Source: Paenibacillus sp. N3.4 (lineage in GTDB: Bacteria > Bacillota > Bacilli > Paenibacillales > NBRC-103111). From it: DNA of 64,000 bases. Position 1 is the first letter of the stretch, and each line of letters begins with the position of its first letter. The notes under the pieces were generated by a model that worked only from the letters and a program-made list of their open reading frames with translations, ran no database searches and was not told the origin of the DNA. Made by a program: the position numbers and the translations under genes. Shown piece after piece: positions 10,996 through 19,157 of this stretch. Location of the stretch: contig NZ_VRTT01000026.1 of assembly GCF_008017805.1 (NCBI RefSeq), forward strand, positions 1 to 64,000. The letters run 5' to 3'.

Positions 10996-11041
10996 TACAA
11001 TGTAAAAAACATAGCGGTACAGCGATACTGCCATAAAGTTA

Positions 11042-11263
11042 TCACACAATATTAGTACCATCAAATACATCTAGATCGCTTGTATTCGTACTACTGTTCT
11101 GGTTATTCGTAAGGGTACCGAAGCTGTCACCTGGCGTAAACGAGTTTGCACCCGCATGCATCTTGGTATTGCTGGACAACACGATAAAAGCGGCATCTCC
11201 AACTTGGACATTAGAACTGTTAGAAACGTTATTAATTCTGATATTTCCGACAAACGAATTCAC
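11042..11263 (-). CDS. GerPF/GerPA-family spore germination protein
   Basis: A 73-residue protein starting at GTG with a GAGGAG ribosome site. It has the small GerP layout: 'IRINNVSNSSNVQVGDA' then an asparagine/threonine-rich middle and 'DxxVFDG' near the end. GerP proteins are coat-associated and affect passage of germinants through the spore coat. The match rests on overall pattern and length. It stands alone rather than in a gerP operon, as many stray gerPF-like copies do. It indicates a spore-forming host. Confidence 0.75.
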   Translation of the reverse strand: MNSFVGNIRINNVSNSSNVQVGDAAFIVLSSNTKMHAGANSFTPGDSFGTLTNNQNSSTNTSDLDVFDGTNIV

Positions 11264-11443
11264 CCGTTCACTCCTCTCCCTTCATGAACTAACCAATAAG
11301 CTATACTATGTAATTTCTCGCCCAAACGTCACATGGGTGCTTATAATAAAACACTGTTGGATAAAGAAGGAAAGAACACATCAAATACATTTGCTACTGG
11401 GCAGATTCATTGGAAAGAGGTTTGGGATGCAAGCTTTAACGTG

Positions 11444-11487
11444 AAAAAGCAGATCTGCCAATTCAATCGACAGCATCTGCTTTTTTT
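11444..11487 (-). terminator. bidirectional terminator-like hairpin
   Basis: AAAAAGCAGAT (11444-11454) pairs with ATCTGCTTTTTT (11475-11486) around a 20-base loop. Runs of A and T on both sides let it act in either direction. It follows the minus-strand gene ending at 11517. Confidence 0.65.
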
Positions 11488-11516
11488 GCTTCCATGCTTG
11501 TTAGCTGCTGGTTAGT

Positions 11517-12128
11517 CTAACAAGTAAATGCATCAATAAAACGTAAATCAATCCCAAAGAACATCCAAGTAAAACCATTCCATCTAAAACCAGAAATTGA
11601 GTTATGGCCTACGAAAGTAGGGAAATACCAGAATTGCTGCCCGTTACTCAGCCACACATAAGTGAAATTGAACAAACACCGTCTAATGCTTCCGGGGTCT
11701 ACGGCAAAGGTTCCTCCTGCAGCTTGAAATGGCTTCTGTGGGGTATAAGCAGGAGGTGCTGACGTGGGCTGTTGTTGGCCGCCTCCTTGTGGTGGCGTAC
11801 CTGGGAATGAAGGCCCAGGTCCAGGAAATCCCTGACTCGGAAATCCGGGAGACATGCCAGGGCCTGGAAATCCAGGTTGACCACCGGGCTGACCAAGGCC
11901 CGGTTGACCTAGTCCGGGAAACCCTGGGAATCCGGGAAGTCCTAGTCCACGCGGATCATAGGCGGGCACCCATGCGTAGGCTTGCGGAATTGGATAAGCA
12001 TAGGGAGCTTGATAGGGAGCGGACATAGGATTGGGAGCTGGATAATCAGCGGGACTAGTCGATACAGGCTGTGGTTGCAAGGTATCTGCCTCTAATTTTC
12101 TATGTTGTTTTTTTTTCTCTGGAGCCAT
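11517..12128 (-). CDS. Pro/Gly-rich protein with conserved Cys-bounded C-terminal domain
   Basis: 203 residues, with AGGAGG well placed before the ATG. Residues 1-20 are charged, 20-140 are rich in P, G, Q and Y with collagen-like 'GFPGFPGLGQPG' stretches, and the last 60 residues form a compact domain that starts at 'IRRCLFNFTYVWL' and ends 'IDAFTC'. No signal peptide or membrane segment is seen. The composition resembles spore coat or other surface proteins of spore formers, and the neighbouring GerPF-like gene fits, but I cannot name its function. The two cysteines bounding the domain may form a disulfide; this is a guess. Confidence 0.75.
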   Translation of the reverse strand: MAPEKKKQHRKLEADTLQPQPVSTSPADYPAPNPMSAPYQAPYAYPIPQAYAWVPAYDPRGLGLPGFPGFPGLGQPGLGQPGGQPGFPGPGMSPGFPSQGFPGPGPSFPGTPPQGGGQQQPTSAPPAYTPQKPFQAAGGTFAVDPGSIRRCLFNFTYVWLSNGQQFWYFPTFVGHNSISGFRWNGFTWMFFGIDLRFIDAFTC

Positions 12129-12380
12129 ATGTGTACATCCTCCTTAGATAAAAGCGAAATATTCGATACTTACCATATGCAGGATAGTAGACGAATGTCA
12201 CGGATAAATGAAGAAAGAAGGAAAACAACAAAATGAAATATCATTTTCAATATATTGTAAATAGGCTCTAATCCCTATACCGATTGGAAGAATTCAGGAT
12301 TCAACTCCTATGTTTGTTAGGAAAGTTGTCGTATATAATTGAAATTGGTTATATTTTGGAATTATTGGAGCGGACCTTCA

Positions 12381-13406
12381 TTGAGAGAATTATTGGGCAA
12401 AGTGTTGAAATATGATATCACAACAAGTTACGGACTTGTATTAGCTCCCAGTCAATCTGTTCTGAATCAAGATCACTTGAATTTGTTTCGACAACATCGG
12501 ATTGACTTCATGGATATCATTGTGACATCAGATAACGAACTTGTGCATATATCTGATTCACCTTCTGATTCTTCTCAAGTCCTTGTACTCAAAGCGACTG
12601 AATATGCGCGAGATTTGTTTGAACGTATTCAATCAAAAAAAAAAATTCCATTATTAGAAATTAAAAATGAACTGATTCCTATTGTACAGCAAGCTGCTGA
12701 GAATCCTGATTTATTTCAGCTGTTTCAAGCGGTAAAGGCGAAAGATGAATATACACACCAACATAATATCGGCGTAGGTATTTTATCAACGCTCATAGGT
12801 AAATGGATGAATTTGGGTGAAACAGAGGTCGCGTTATTATCTTTGGCAGCTACAATGCATGACGTTGGTAAGATACAGGTTTCACAAGAAATTCTGATGA
12901 AACCCGGTAAATTAACAAAAGCTGAATTCGATGAGATGAAGCGTCATACCATTCTTGGGTATAACATGCTGAAAGAAACGGTTGGTATTAACTATAGAGT
13001 TTCCTTGGTAGCTTTGCAGCATCATGAGCGCGCGGATGGCAGTGGCTACCCACTGAGATTAAAGGATAGCCAGTTGGATAAGATGAGCCGGATCGTGGCT
13101 GTCGCGGATGTCTTTCATGCCATGTCATCGAAGCGGCCATATCATGAGATGATGCCGTTCTATGAGGTTGTCAGTCGGATGAGAAAAGGCTTTTTCGGAG
13201 AGTTAGATCCTAATATTGTAGCGGTATTCTTAAATAATATGATTCAAAATTTAATAGGGCGAAGAGTCGTGCTAACGGATGGCCGATGGGGTGAGGTAGT
13301 TTATATTAATCCAACGGATGACACGAATCCACTTGTTAAGGTTGAAGAAGCTTTTATAGATTTGAGTCGAGAACGGCATATTCATATAAAGGAAGTTATT
13401 GCATGA
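12381..13406 (+). CDS. HD-GYP domain protein (probable cyclic-di-GMP phosphodiesterase)
   Basis: The HD-GYP domain covers about residues 110-290, with 'YTHQHNIGVG', the metal motif 'HDVGKIQ', 'HHERADGSGYP' and 'DVFHAMSSKRPYHE'. Family members hydrolyse c-di-GMP, usually to GMP. The N-terminal 90 residues are a conserved partner domain of this Firmicutes type and there is no membrane segment. I chose the TTG at 12381 because GGAG lies 10 bases before it; an upstream TTG at 12339 would add 14 residues. The stop overlaps the next gene's start (ATGA), so the two are co-translated. A link to EPS control is plausible from the neighbourhood but unproven. Confidence 0.85.
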   Translation: MRELLGKVLKYDITTSYGLVLAPSQSVLNQDHLNLFRQHRIDFMDIIVTSDNELVHISDSPSDSSQVLVLKATEYARDLFERIQSKKKIPLLEIKNELIPIVQQAAENPDLFQLFQAVKAKDEYTHQHNIGVGILSTLIGKWMNLGETEVALLSLAATMHDVGKIQVSQEILMKPGKLTKAEFDEMKRHTILGYNMLKETVGINYRVSLVALQHHERADGSGYPLRLKDSQLDKMSRIVAVADVFHAMSSKRPYHEMMPFYEVVSRMRKGFFGELDPNIVAVFLNNMIQNLIGRRVVLTDGRWGEVVYINPTDDTNPLVKVEEAFIDLSRERHIHIKEVIA

Positions 13407-13741
13407 GTAATAGTACGTTAATGGATACTAAAGTTGGTTTGCAGGAGATCACTCACGTGGAGCAGAATCAAGTGTTACATCAATTTTTCTCAAGCTATGG
13501 TCTAACACAGCGGGAATCGGAGATTCTTGCCTTATTAGCTACTCACGGATATACGAATCGGGAAATCGCAGAAAACTGCTGCATTAGCGAAAAAACGGTT
13601 AAAATTCATTTAGCAAACATCATGAGTAAAATTGGGATCGGTTCGATGCGAAGACTACTGGCATTACTCTTTCAGCAAGCCCTTCTATTCTCTGGACTTT
13701 CGGGTGAAACAAGTAGTGTATCGTCAATAAGGATTAATTAA
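13403..13741 (+). CDS. LuxR-family HTH transcription regulator
   Basis: 112 residues. A C-terminal LuxR/GerE helix-turn-helix lies at about 33-95: 'LTQRESEILALLATHGYTNREIAENCCISEKTVKIHLANI'-type pattern with the usual T-R-E-I-A and V-K-x-H positions. There is no receiver domain; the first 30 residues are too short for a sensor. It overlaps the HD-GYP gene by four bases, so it is translationally coupled to it. Target genes are unknown. The next operon (Wzz and kinase) starts about 100 bases downstream behind its own promoter. Confidence 0.85.
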   Translation: MSNSTLMDTKVGLQEITHVEQNQVLHQFFSSYGLTQRESEILALLATHGYTNREIAENCCISEKTVKIHLANIMSKIGIGSMRRLLALLFQQALLFSGLSGETSSVSSIRIN

Positions 13742-13754
13742 TGAACAATAAGAA

Positions 13755-13788
13755 AAGGACTTCTGATATGGGGGAGTTCTTTTTTTTA
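13755..13788 (+). terminator. terminator after the LuxR gene
   Basis: AAGGACTTC (13755-13763) pairs with GGAGTTCTT (13773-13781), using two G-U pairs, followed by a run of T to 13787. Confidence 0.65.
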
Positions 13789-13836
13789 TGCCATTTTAAT
13801 GTGATACAATTTGGAACTTAAAAGTGAAATATTGTA

Positions 13837-13893
13837 TTGACATGATACAAAAAGTATCTTAAAGTATAGCTATAACATGATACAAATAGTATC
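13837..13893 (+). promoter_or_regulatory. promoter of the Wzz operon with two GATAC-N5-GTATC operators
   Basis: TTGACA at 13837-13842 and TAAAGT at 13860-13865 are 17 bases apart. The palindrome GATACAAAAAGTATC (13844-13858) fills the spacer; a second, GATACAAATAGTATC, lies at 13879-13893, 35 bases further on. A half site (GATACAA) is at 13803. An operator between -35 and -10 is a repressor arrangement. The same palindrome recurs near 56681, 58170, 58239 and 59989. The regulator is not identified. Confidence 0.75.
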
Positions 13894-13953
13894 AAGGTTC
13901 AGAGGAAATAAATGTATCGAACCAAGCAAAGTAGACTTCTTTGGAGGGGAATC

Positions 13954-14721
13954 ATGGAGATTAATCTTAAAGAGTATTTAATGATAATAAAGAAGCGCAT
14001 ATGGCTTATTGTTGTGTGTGTGCTGGTGGCAACGATTCTCACAACTATGTACACCACATCACATTATCAACCGATTTACCAGGCTTCGACGAAATTGATC
14101 GTTAACAAGACAGTTGAGCAAGGTCAATCAGGCAAGGAATCGATCGACTATGGCGCGATTGGTGTTAATCTAGCACTGATGAATACATTCAAAGAAATTA
14201 TTAGAACCCCAGCGATTATGGATAAAGTTGTTCAGCGCTTCCCCGATTTAAATGTTTCCACAGATCAGCTCATCTCCATCGTGAATGTATCCAATCTCAA
14301 TGAAACGCAAGTCATGACCATCAGTGCAAGACATTTCTCGCATGAAAAAGCGGTGAAGATTGCTAACGCCGTTTCCGATGTCTTTCAAACAGAAATTCCT
14401 AAAATTATGAAGGTTGATAATGTCACGATTTTGAATCGAGCCAAGAGTCAAGATGATCCCATACCCATTAACCAAAAGTCGAACCAATATATTATATTGA
14501 GCTTTATTGGCACCTTAGCTGTTATGGTGGGGCTAACCTTCCTCCTAGATGCTATGGATGATACCTTGAAAACGGACGCAGATATCCGAGAATTGTTTGA
14601 TTCGCCGACACTCGCCTACATACCTAAAGTCAAAGATCGGGACAAAGAACTTCGAACGAATCGAAATCACAAATCCAGAAAAAAAACAGGGGAAACGCCA
14701 TATGCCAAAACCATCCACTAA
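13954..14721 (+). CDS. Wzz-type chain-length determinant / BY-kinase adaptor
   Basis: 255 residues, start ATG 13954 after GGAGGGG (an upstream ATG at 13912 lacks a good site). A Wzz domain begins 'MEINLKEYLMIIKKRIWLI'; transmembrane helices are at about 15-37 and 188-208, with an extracellular loop between. The cytoplasmic tail would activate the tyrosine kinase encoded next. This two-protein form (CapA/EpsA type) is normal in Firmicutes. The gene overlaps the kinase gene by 20 bases. It would set EPS chain length, although it is far from the Wzx and Wzy genes and sits behind a different operator. Confidence 0.88.
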   Translation: MEINLKEYLMIIKKRIWLIVVCVLVATILTTMYTTSHYQPIYQASTKLIVNKTVEQGQSGKESIDYGAIGVNLALMNTFKEIIRTPAIMDKVVQRFPDLNVSTDQLISIVNVSNLNETQVMTISARHFSHEKAVKIANAVSDVFQTEIPKIMKVDNVTILNRAKSQDDPIPINQKSNQYIILSFIGTLAVMVGLTFLLDAMDDTLKTDADIRELFDSPTLAYIPKVKDRDKELRTNRNHKSRKKTGETPYAKTIH

Positions 14722-15367
14722 TTTTCCAATTATGATGAAAGTTAACCCGAATTCCCCCATTTCAGAAGCCTACCGTTCTTTAAGATTTAATATCGAATGC
14801 TCAGCTCTCGGGCAAGAAGCCAAGATCATTACTGTTACGTCTTCGGGCCGAGGCGAAGGGAAAACCACAACCGCGATTAATTTGGCCGTAGCGTACGCCC
14901 AGATCGGGAAAAACGTGATTTTACTAGACGCCGATTTAAGGAACTCATTCATCCACATTGCTTTTAATCAAGAGAACGATAAAGGCTTGACCAATTATCT
15001 GGATAATCAATTCACCTTACAAGAGACCATTCGAGAGTCCTATATCGACAATTTATCGATCATGACCTCGGGATCGCAGGGGCAGAATCCTTCTGAATTG
15101 TTAGCATCCAAAAAGATGGATGAGCTTTTGGCAGAACTAAGAGCGAACTACGATATGGTCATTGTCGATACGCCATCAGTGTTGACCTTGACAGATGCTA
15201 AGGTGCTGGCAGCCAAATGTGACGGTGTTTTGCTTGTAGTAGAATACGGCAAAGTGAAGCGTCAAATGGCCAAGAAGGTGAAAGAAGAGCTTATGCTGGC
15301 GAAGGCCAAGTTGATTGGCATTGTATTGAACGAAATTAAAAACTACCATGTGGACGCCTATCTTTAA
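14702..15367 (+). CDS. BY-kinase (CapB/EpsB-type tyrosine kinase)
   Basis: 221 residues, start ATG 14702 within the end of the Wzz gene. Motifs: Walker A 'SSGRGEGKTTTAINLA' near 49-64, Walker A' 'VILLDADLRN' and Walker B 'MVIVDTPS'. These define the bacterial tyrosine kinases that autophosphorylate a C-terminal tyrosine cluster and control polysaccharide export. The tail is short: 'NYHVDAYL' has only two tyrosines, fewer than the usual cluster. The partner is the Wzz protein just upstream. Substrates other than itself cannot be read from sequence. Confidence 0.88.
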   Translation: MPKPSTNFPIMMKVNPNSPISEAYRSLRFNIECSALGQEAKIITVTSSGRGEGKTTTAINLAVAYAQIGKNVILLDADLRNSFIHIAFNQENDKGLTNYLDNQFTLQETIRESYIDNLSIMTSGSQGQNPSELLASKKMDELLAELRANYDMVIVDTPSVLTLTDAKVLAAKCDGVLLVVEYGKVKRQMAKKVKEELMLAKAKLIGIVLNEIKNYHVDAYL

Positions 15368-15410
15368 AAATATGTAAGAAACCAAAGTAGGGGGAGCGAG
15401 TTTATAGCTA

Positions 15411-16694
15411 ATGAGAAAAAAAAGACGTAAGCCGCATAGAAGACCCGCCAGAACCATTTGTATATTGGCACTGAGTTTTGCTGTTCTATCCGGGTGCTCA
15501 GACACAGCTCCGTTAAATCCGGATACCAATTCGGTATATAACGAACAAGGGCAGAAGGCCGTAAAAGTATTTAAAGTCATTAAGCAGAAAATCGGAGATC
15601 CGCTGGAACGTAATGCTGAGGTGCTTTCCTCTGCACAATTCGATGTCATTTCCAAAGTGTCTGGGGATGTAGAGCAAATCCTCAAGAAGCGCGGAGAGAT
15701 GGTACAAGAAGGGGATGTTATCGTCAAACTCAAATCAGGCGATTTAACGATCCAGAGAGAAGCAGCTGCACAAACAGTCCAAACGGCTCAAGAGGCTATT
15801 GGAAAAGCGAAAGTACGTGCTAAAAAAGAAACGGAAAACCAGAGATTGGATATGAATAACGCGATACAGAAGAAAGAGCTGGGCATGACCAGTCTGCTTC
15901 GAAGCTACAATAAAATGAAGAATGACTACGATATCGGTTTAGTGACGAAAGCTCAATTGTATCAAATGGAAACACAAATGATGGATGCAAAGCTGGATTT
16001 GGAACAGCTGAAGCAGAAAGCAACGATGCTGGAACCGATTGACGTAACCGCTGAGCTGGAAACACAGCTCAAAACGGATCAGATTGCTTTACAGCAAATC
16101 GATCAAACCATTAAAAATCTCGAAATTAAGGCGCAAGTAAGCGGATTGTTGACGGAGATGCCCTTAGAAGTGAGAATGACACTGCAGCCAGGATCTCCTG
16201 TCGGCATCATTCAAAGATTGGATCCAATCAAAATTAAAGCCCAGCTTTCAGAGGAAGAAACCAGACATCTAAGCGATAAGAAAGAACTGCCCTACTACGT
16301 AACCGGGACTAAACAAATGTTGAAAGGTACGATCAGTTATTTGGCTAAAGTCATTGATCCGCAAACGAAGGCTTACGAAATTAACTTGCAGGTACCCAAC
16401 AAGGAGCTTGCTTTGAAGCCTGGTATGAAGATTATGATTCAAATGACAGAGGAAAAGGACCAAATTGTGCTCACCGTTCCTACGTATTCAATCGTTAAAG
16501 AGGGCGATGCTGCATTCGTGTATGTACTTTCAGGGGATACCGTCGAGAAGCGAAGCGTTCAGCTGGGTAGACTGAATGAACCTAATCAAGAAGTGCTTGC
16601 CGGCCTTAACGAAGGCGAGCTCGTCGTAAAAACAAACGCTAATCAGTTGCGTGACAAGGAAAAGGTTCACATGACAGCAGTTGAAGAGCAATAA
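15411..16694 (+). CDS. HlyD/RND-type adaptor lipoprotein
   Basis: 427 residues. A basic N-terminus and hydrophobic stretch end in the lipobox 'LSGC', so the protein is probably lipid-anchored outside the membrane. The architecture is that of membrane fusion adaptors: a biotinyl-lipoyl half motif 'VSGDVEQILKKRGEMVQEGDVIVKL'-type region near 85, a long coiled coil (about 110-225), a second half 'AQVSGLLTEM' near 240, then a beta barrel. No ABC transporter partner lies in this operon. It follows the BY-kinase by 43 bases and precedes a secreted protein of unknown role; a shared role in export or assembly of the surface polymer is inference. Confidence 0.8.
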   Translation: MRKKRRKPHRRPARTICILALSFAVLSGCSDTAPLNPDTNSVYNEQGQKAVKVFKVIKQKIGDPLERNAEVLSSAQFDVISKVSGDVEQILKKRGEMVQEGDVIVKLKSGDLTIQREAAAQTVQTAQEAIGKAKVRAKKETENQRLDMNNAIQKKELGMTSLLRSYNKMKNDYDIGLVTKAQLYQMETQMMDAKLDLEQLKQKATMLEPIDVTAELETQLKTDQIALQQIDQTIKNLEIKAQVSGLLTEMPLEVRMTLQPGSPVGIIQRLDPIKIKAQLSEEETRHLSDKKELPYYVTGTKQMLKGTISYLAKVIDPQTKAYEINLQVPNKELALKPGMKIMIQMTEEKDQIVLTVPTYSIVKEGDAAFVYVLSGDTVEKRSVQLGRLNEPNQEVLAGLNEGELVVKTNANQLRDKEKVHMTAVEEQ

Positions 16695-16714
16695 TAAAAA
16701 TGGAGTGACTTGAA

Positions 16715-18433
16715 TTGAAAATAAACTGGAAACATACGATGGTCGTTTGCGTCTTAACCGCCTCACTTGTAATTCCCTCAGCGTCTTTTCATGCCGCGGC
16801 AGATGAGAAATACATACAAACATCCGTAGAGAGCTATTCCTTAACAGATTCGATTCAGGTAGTAGTAAAAAGCATTTTGAATGAATCTACATCGGATGGA
16901 ACCAGGATTGCTGCGACGGTTCGTATTTACAATAATGGTGATCGTTTAATCGGTGTACCGGAATATGAAGTTCGTGTCAAAGGGCAGGACGGTTTGGAAT
17001 ATATCATGCGGGCTAGTCAAGCCAATGCCAAGAATATTCAGCCTAAGGAGACCGTTGAGCTTAGTTACATGAATGTTGTCGACCGATATGACACTTTCTC
17101 GTTGACGGATCTTTCTTGGTACGATGTGAATGAATTTGTATACCCCAAGCAGGAGCAGAAGATCTTATCGATTCCGATCTCTGCGATTGAGTGGAAGGGG
17201 GAGAAAGCTACTCTTGCCAATCCTGCCGTGACTAAAAAATGGGAAGATACGTTTACGATTCCTGTTTTGTCTAGCACGGTAGAATTTAAGCCTATCAGTC
17301 TCAATGAACAGAACACGCCGGAAGGTCCAATGGTAATTGTCGGCTTGCTTGTAACCAATAAAGGAGTTAAGAAAGCAAAAATCCCGGATTTTCGGATAAA
17401 CGGCATTTCCGATAAGAAGGTTTACACTGGAAAAAGATTGGAAAAAGATCTGCCCTCCTTGGAATCTAATGAGCAGGCGTACATTCATTATGCCATTCCA
17501 GCTAGAAATCGCTTGGAGCTAAGCAGCTTATCTATTCTGACGCCAGAAGATTTCGCAGCAGATGAGAAAACACATACAGACTTTTTAATTGGGCGACTGA
17601 TGATTACACTTCCGGGGGCTAAAAGCAACCTGAGCTATTTGAATCAATTGCTTTCTTATGAATGGAACAAGCCTATTCGGTTTGACCCGCTAAATAAGAT
17701 GATTCGGCCGGAGATTGACGTTTCGATGGTGGATCTTCAGCTGCAAGAAAGTGCGGGAGGCGGCTTTAAAGCAGCAGTTGCCAAGTTTAAGCTCCTTAAT
17801 CATAGCGATATCCCGATGCAGGTTCCACAATTTCAAGCAGCGTTAACCAGCTATACTGGCAACAAATATATGGGTACTCGGCAAAATACCCAGGTCGAGA
17901 CGCTAATTCCGAATATCAGCTATGTGATTTATTATTCCTTTATCATCCCTAGCTCGGAAACAGGGGAGCAACTGATTATGGAGATTTTGGATAACAAAAG
18001 TGTGGAGCCCTACAATATTTCGTTAGCCGCCTTCAAAACAAAGGTGATGGAAGAAACATCCGACAAGTCGTTAGCTTTCTATCCTTTTCAAGTCACGTTG
18101 AATGATTGGTCGCTTGGAACTAATTACAGCATGGCCTCAGGCAGCTTGCCCTACACCTATAAGCTGAATTTGGATTTTAATATCAAGTTGCAGGACGAAG
18201 TCGTTGTGGATCAAAGCTTTTCCAAAATGAGACTTGAGCTGGTTGATACCAAAAACAGAATTATGACCTCCAAGGTTCTCTCCTTTACAGGCGAAAATAA
18301 GCTGGTTAGCGGAACACAGACGCTTAATTTTGATTTGGATCGATTTGAGACAACGATATATTTGCGTATGTACGAAATTATCGATACTCCCTTCGGTGAA
18401 GTAAGAAGACTTGTCCAAACATGGAAACGATAG
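16715..18433 (+). CDS. secreted protein of unknown function in the Wzz operon
   Basis: 572 residues, start TTG at 16715 with GGAGTGAC upstream. A signal peptide (about 1-32, cleavage near 'SFHAAA') leads into repeated beta-rich segments with 'TVRIYNNGDRLIGVPEYEVRVKGQ'-like strands, resembling tandem immunoglobulin-like or DUF4352-like folds. No catalytic motif, anchor or repeat of high identity is seen. It starts 20 bases after the adaptor gene, so it is probably exported and works with that adaptor. I do not recognise the family. Confidence 0.75.
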   Translation: MKINWKHTMVVCVLTASLVIPSASFHAAADEKYIQTSVESYSLTDSIQVVVKSILNESTSDGTRIAATVRIYNNGDRLIGVPEYEVRVKGQDGLEYIMRASQANAKNIQPKETVELSYMNVVDRYDTFSLTDLSWYDVNEFVYPKQEQKILSIPISAIEWKGEKATLANPAVTKKWEDTFTIPVLSSTVEFKPISLNEQNTPEGPMVIVGLLVTNKGVKKAKIPDFRINGISDKKVYTGKRLEKDLPSLESNEQAYIHYAIPARNRLELSSLSILTPEDFAADEKTHTDFLIGRLMITLPGAKSNLSYLNQLLSYEWNKPIRFDPLNKMIRPEIDVSMVDLQLQESAGGGFKAAVAKFKLLNHSDIPMQVPQFQAALTSYTGNKYMGTRQNTQVETLIPNISYVIYYSFIIPSSETGEQLIMEILDNKSVEPYNISLAAFKTKVMEETSDKSLAFYPFQVTLNDWSLGTNYSMASGSLPYTYKLNLDFNIKLQDEVVVDQSFSKMRLELVDTKNRIMTSKVLSFTGENKLVSGTQTLNFDLDRFETTIYLRMYEIIDTPFGEVRRLVQTWKR

Positions 18434-18446
18434 GAGAGCAACAAGT

Positions 18447-18638
18447 ATGGATAAAGAAACTCGTAAACAGCAAAGCGTTTATATGCGTCCTATGATTTTA
18501 AGCCAGCAGCCGGTTCTGGAGGAAACGGAACAAAGATGGAATAAAGACCATGGTCATCTGAATCGACCGTATTTTCAAGGGGCAAATCCGTTACCTGATC
18601 TGAAAGATGCCGATCATACTACCAATGTGGGGAGCTAA
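18447..18638 (+). CDS. 63-residue peptide, possible orphan RiPP precursor
   Basis: Start ATG 18447 after TAGGAGAG. The N-terminal half contains 'VYMRPMILSQQPVL': an aromatic residue, two residues, Pro, one residue, then Ile/Leu. This spacing matches the aromatic-x-x-P-x-L recognition motif of lasso leaders, also present in the lasso precursor of this window (WKKPAL). The rest is hydrophilic and ends 'DHTTNVGS'; there is no signal peptide or cysteine. A PqqD-like gene starts 4 bases after its stop. PqqD-like proteins bind such leaders. A precursor role is inference; no modifying enzyme is adjacent except those of the lasso cluster downstream. Confidence 0.6.
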   Translation: MDKETRKQQSVYMRPMILSQQPVLEETEQRWNKDHGHLNRPYFQGANPLPDLKDADHTTNVGS

Positions 18639-18642
18639 TGAT

Positions 18643-18912
18643 ATGAAAAACCAGTATCTACGTATGAATGATTATGAGACTATTCATCTGGATATGGAAT
18701 GGATTATCTTAAATACGGATGAATATACCTTAACGAAGTTGAATAGTGTTGGTGGATTTTGCTGGTCATTGTTGGGTGCAGCACAGACAGTTAGCTCTAT
18801 CAGCGATGCGGTTCGGAAGGAATATGCATGGGTTGACGCTTCTGTAGAAGAAGATATTGAGTCATTCTTAAACGATTTAATTCGGTGCGGCTTAGTTCAG
18901 CATGCAGGTTGA
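18643..18912 (+). CDS. PqqD-like (RRE) protein, orphan copy
   Basis: 89 residues, start ATG 18643 after GGGGAG. The pattern 'YLRMNDYETIHLDMEWIILNTDEYTLTKLNSVGGFCWSLL' is typical of PqqD-like peptide-recognition (RRE) domains: beta strands followed by a winged three-helix bundle, with 'SVGGFCWSLL' as the first helix. RRE domains bind leader peptides of RiPP precursors. It is a second copy beside the lasso B1 at 22325. Its likely ligand is the 63-residue peptide just upstream. It ends the Wzz operon; the lasso promoter follows. Confidence 0.75.
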   Translation: MKNQYLRMNDYETIHLDMEWIILNTDEYTLTKLNSVGGFCWSLLGAAQTVSSISDAVRKEYAWVDASVEEDIESFLNDLIRCGLVQHAG

Positions 18913-18972
18913 AGGGGATTCAGAGGGATGAATACGGGCATTAGAATCAGAATAAGAAGATAAAGGAAGTTG

Positions 18973-19111
18973 TTGACAGTTTAGAATTAAGATGGTATTC
19001 TGAGGATGTTCTCGATAAAGAACGAAAAAGCGAAAGAATTTATGAAGTTCTACAAGTGATGATTAGCTATTATTTTGATTTAATTAGGCAATAATGTTCT
19101 TTAATAAGAAC
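18973..19111 (+). promoter_or_regulatory. lasso operon promoter with two SinR-type operators
   Basis: TTGACA (18973-18978) and TATTCT (18996-19001) are 17 bases apart. GTTCTCGATAAAGAAC (19008-19023) sits at the expected transcription start, and GTTCTTTAATAAGAAC (19096-19111) lies 88 bases further on, before the cyclase start at 19158. The half site matches the known SinR box GTTCTYT. Two such palindromes downstream of the -10 suit repression, perhaps by bridging. The rest of the 245-base gap has no gene. Confidence 0.75.
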
Positions 19112-19157
19112 GATACTAAGAAATTCTATGTATGATATAGCAGTACGGAGGAAATGC

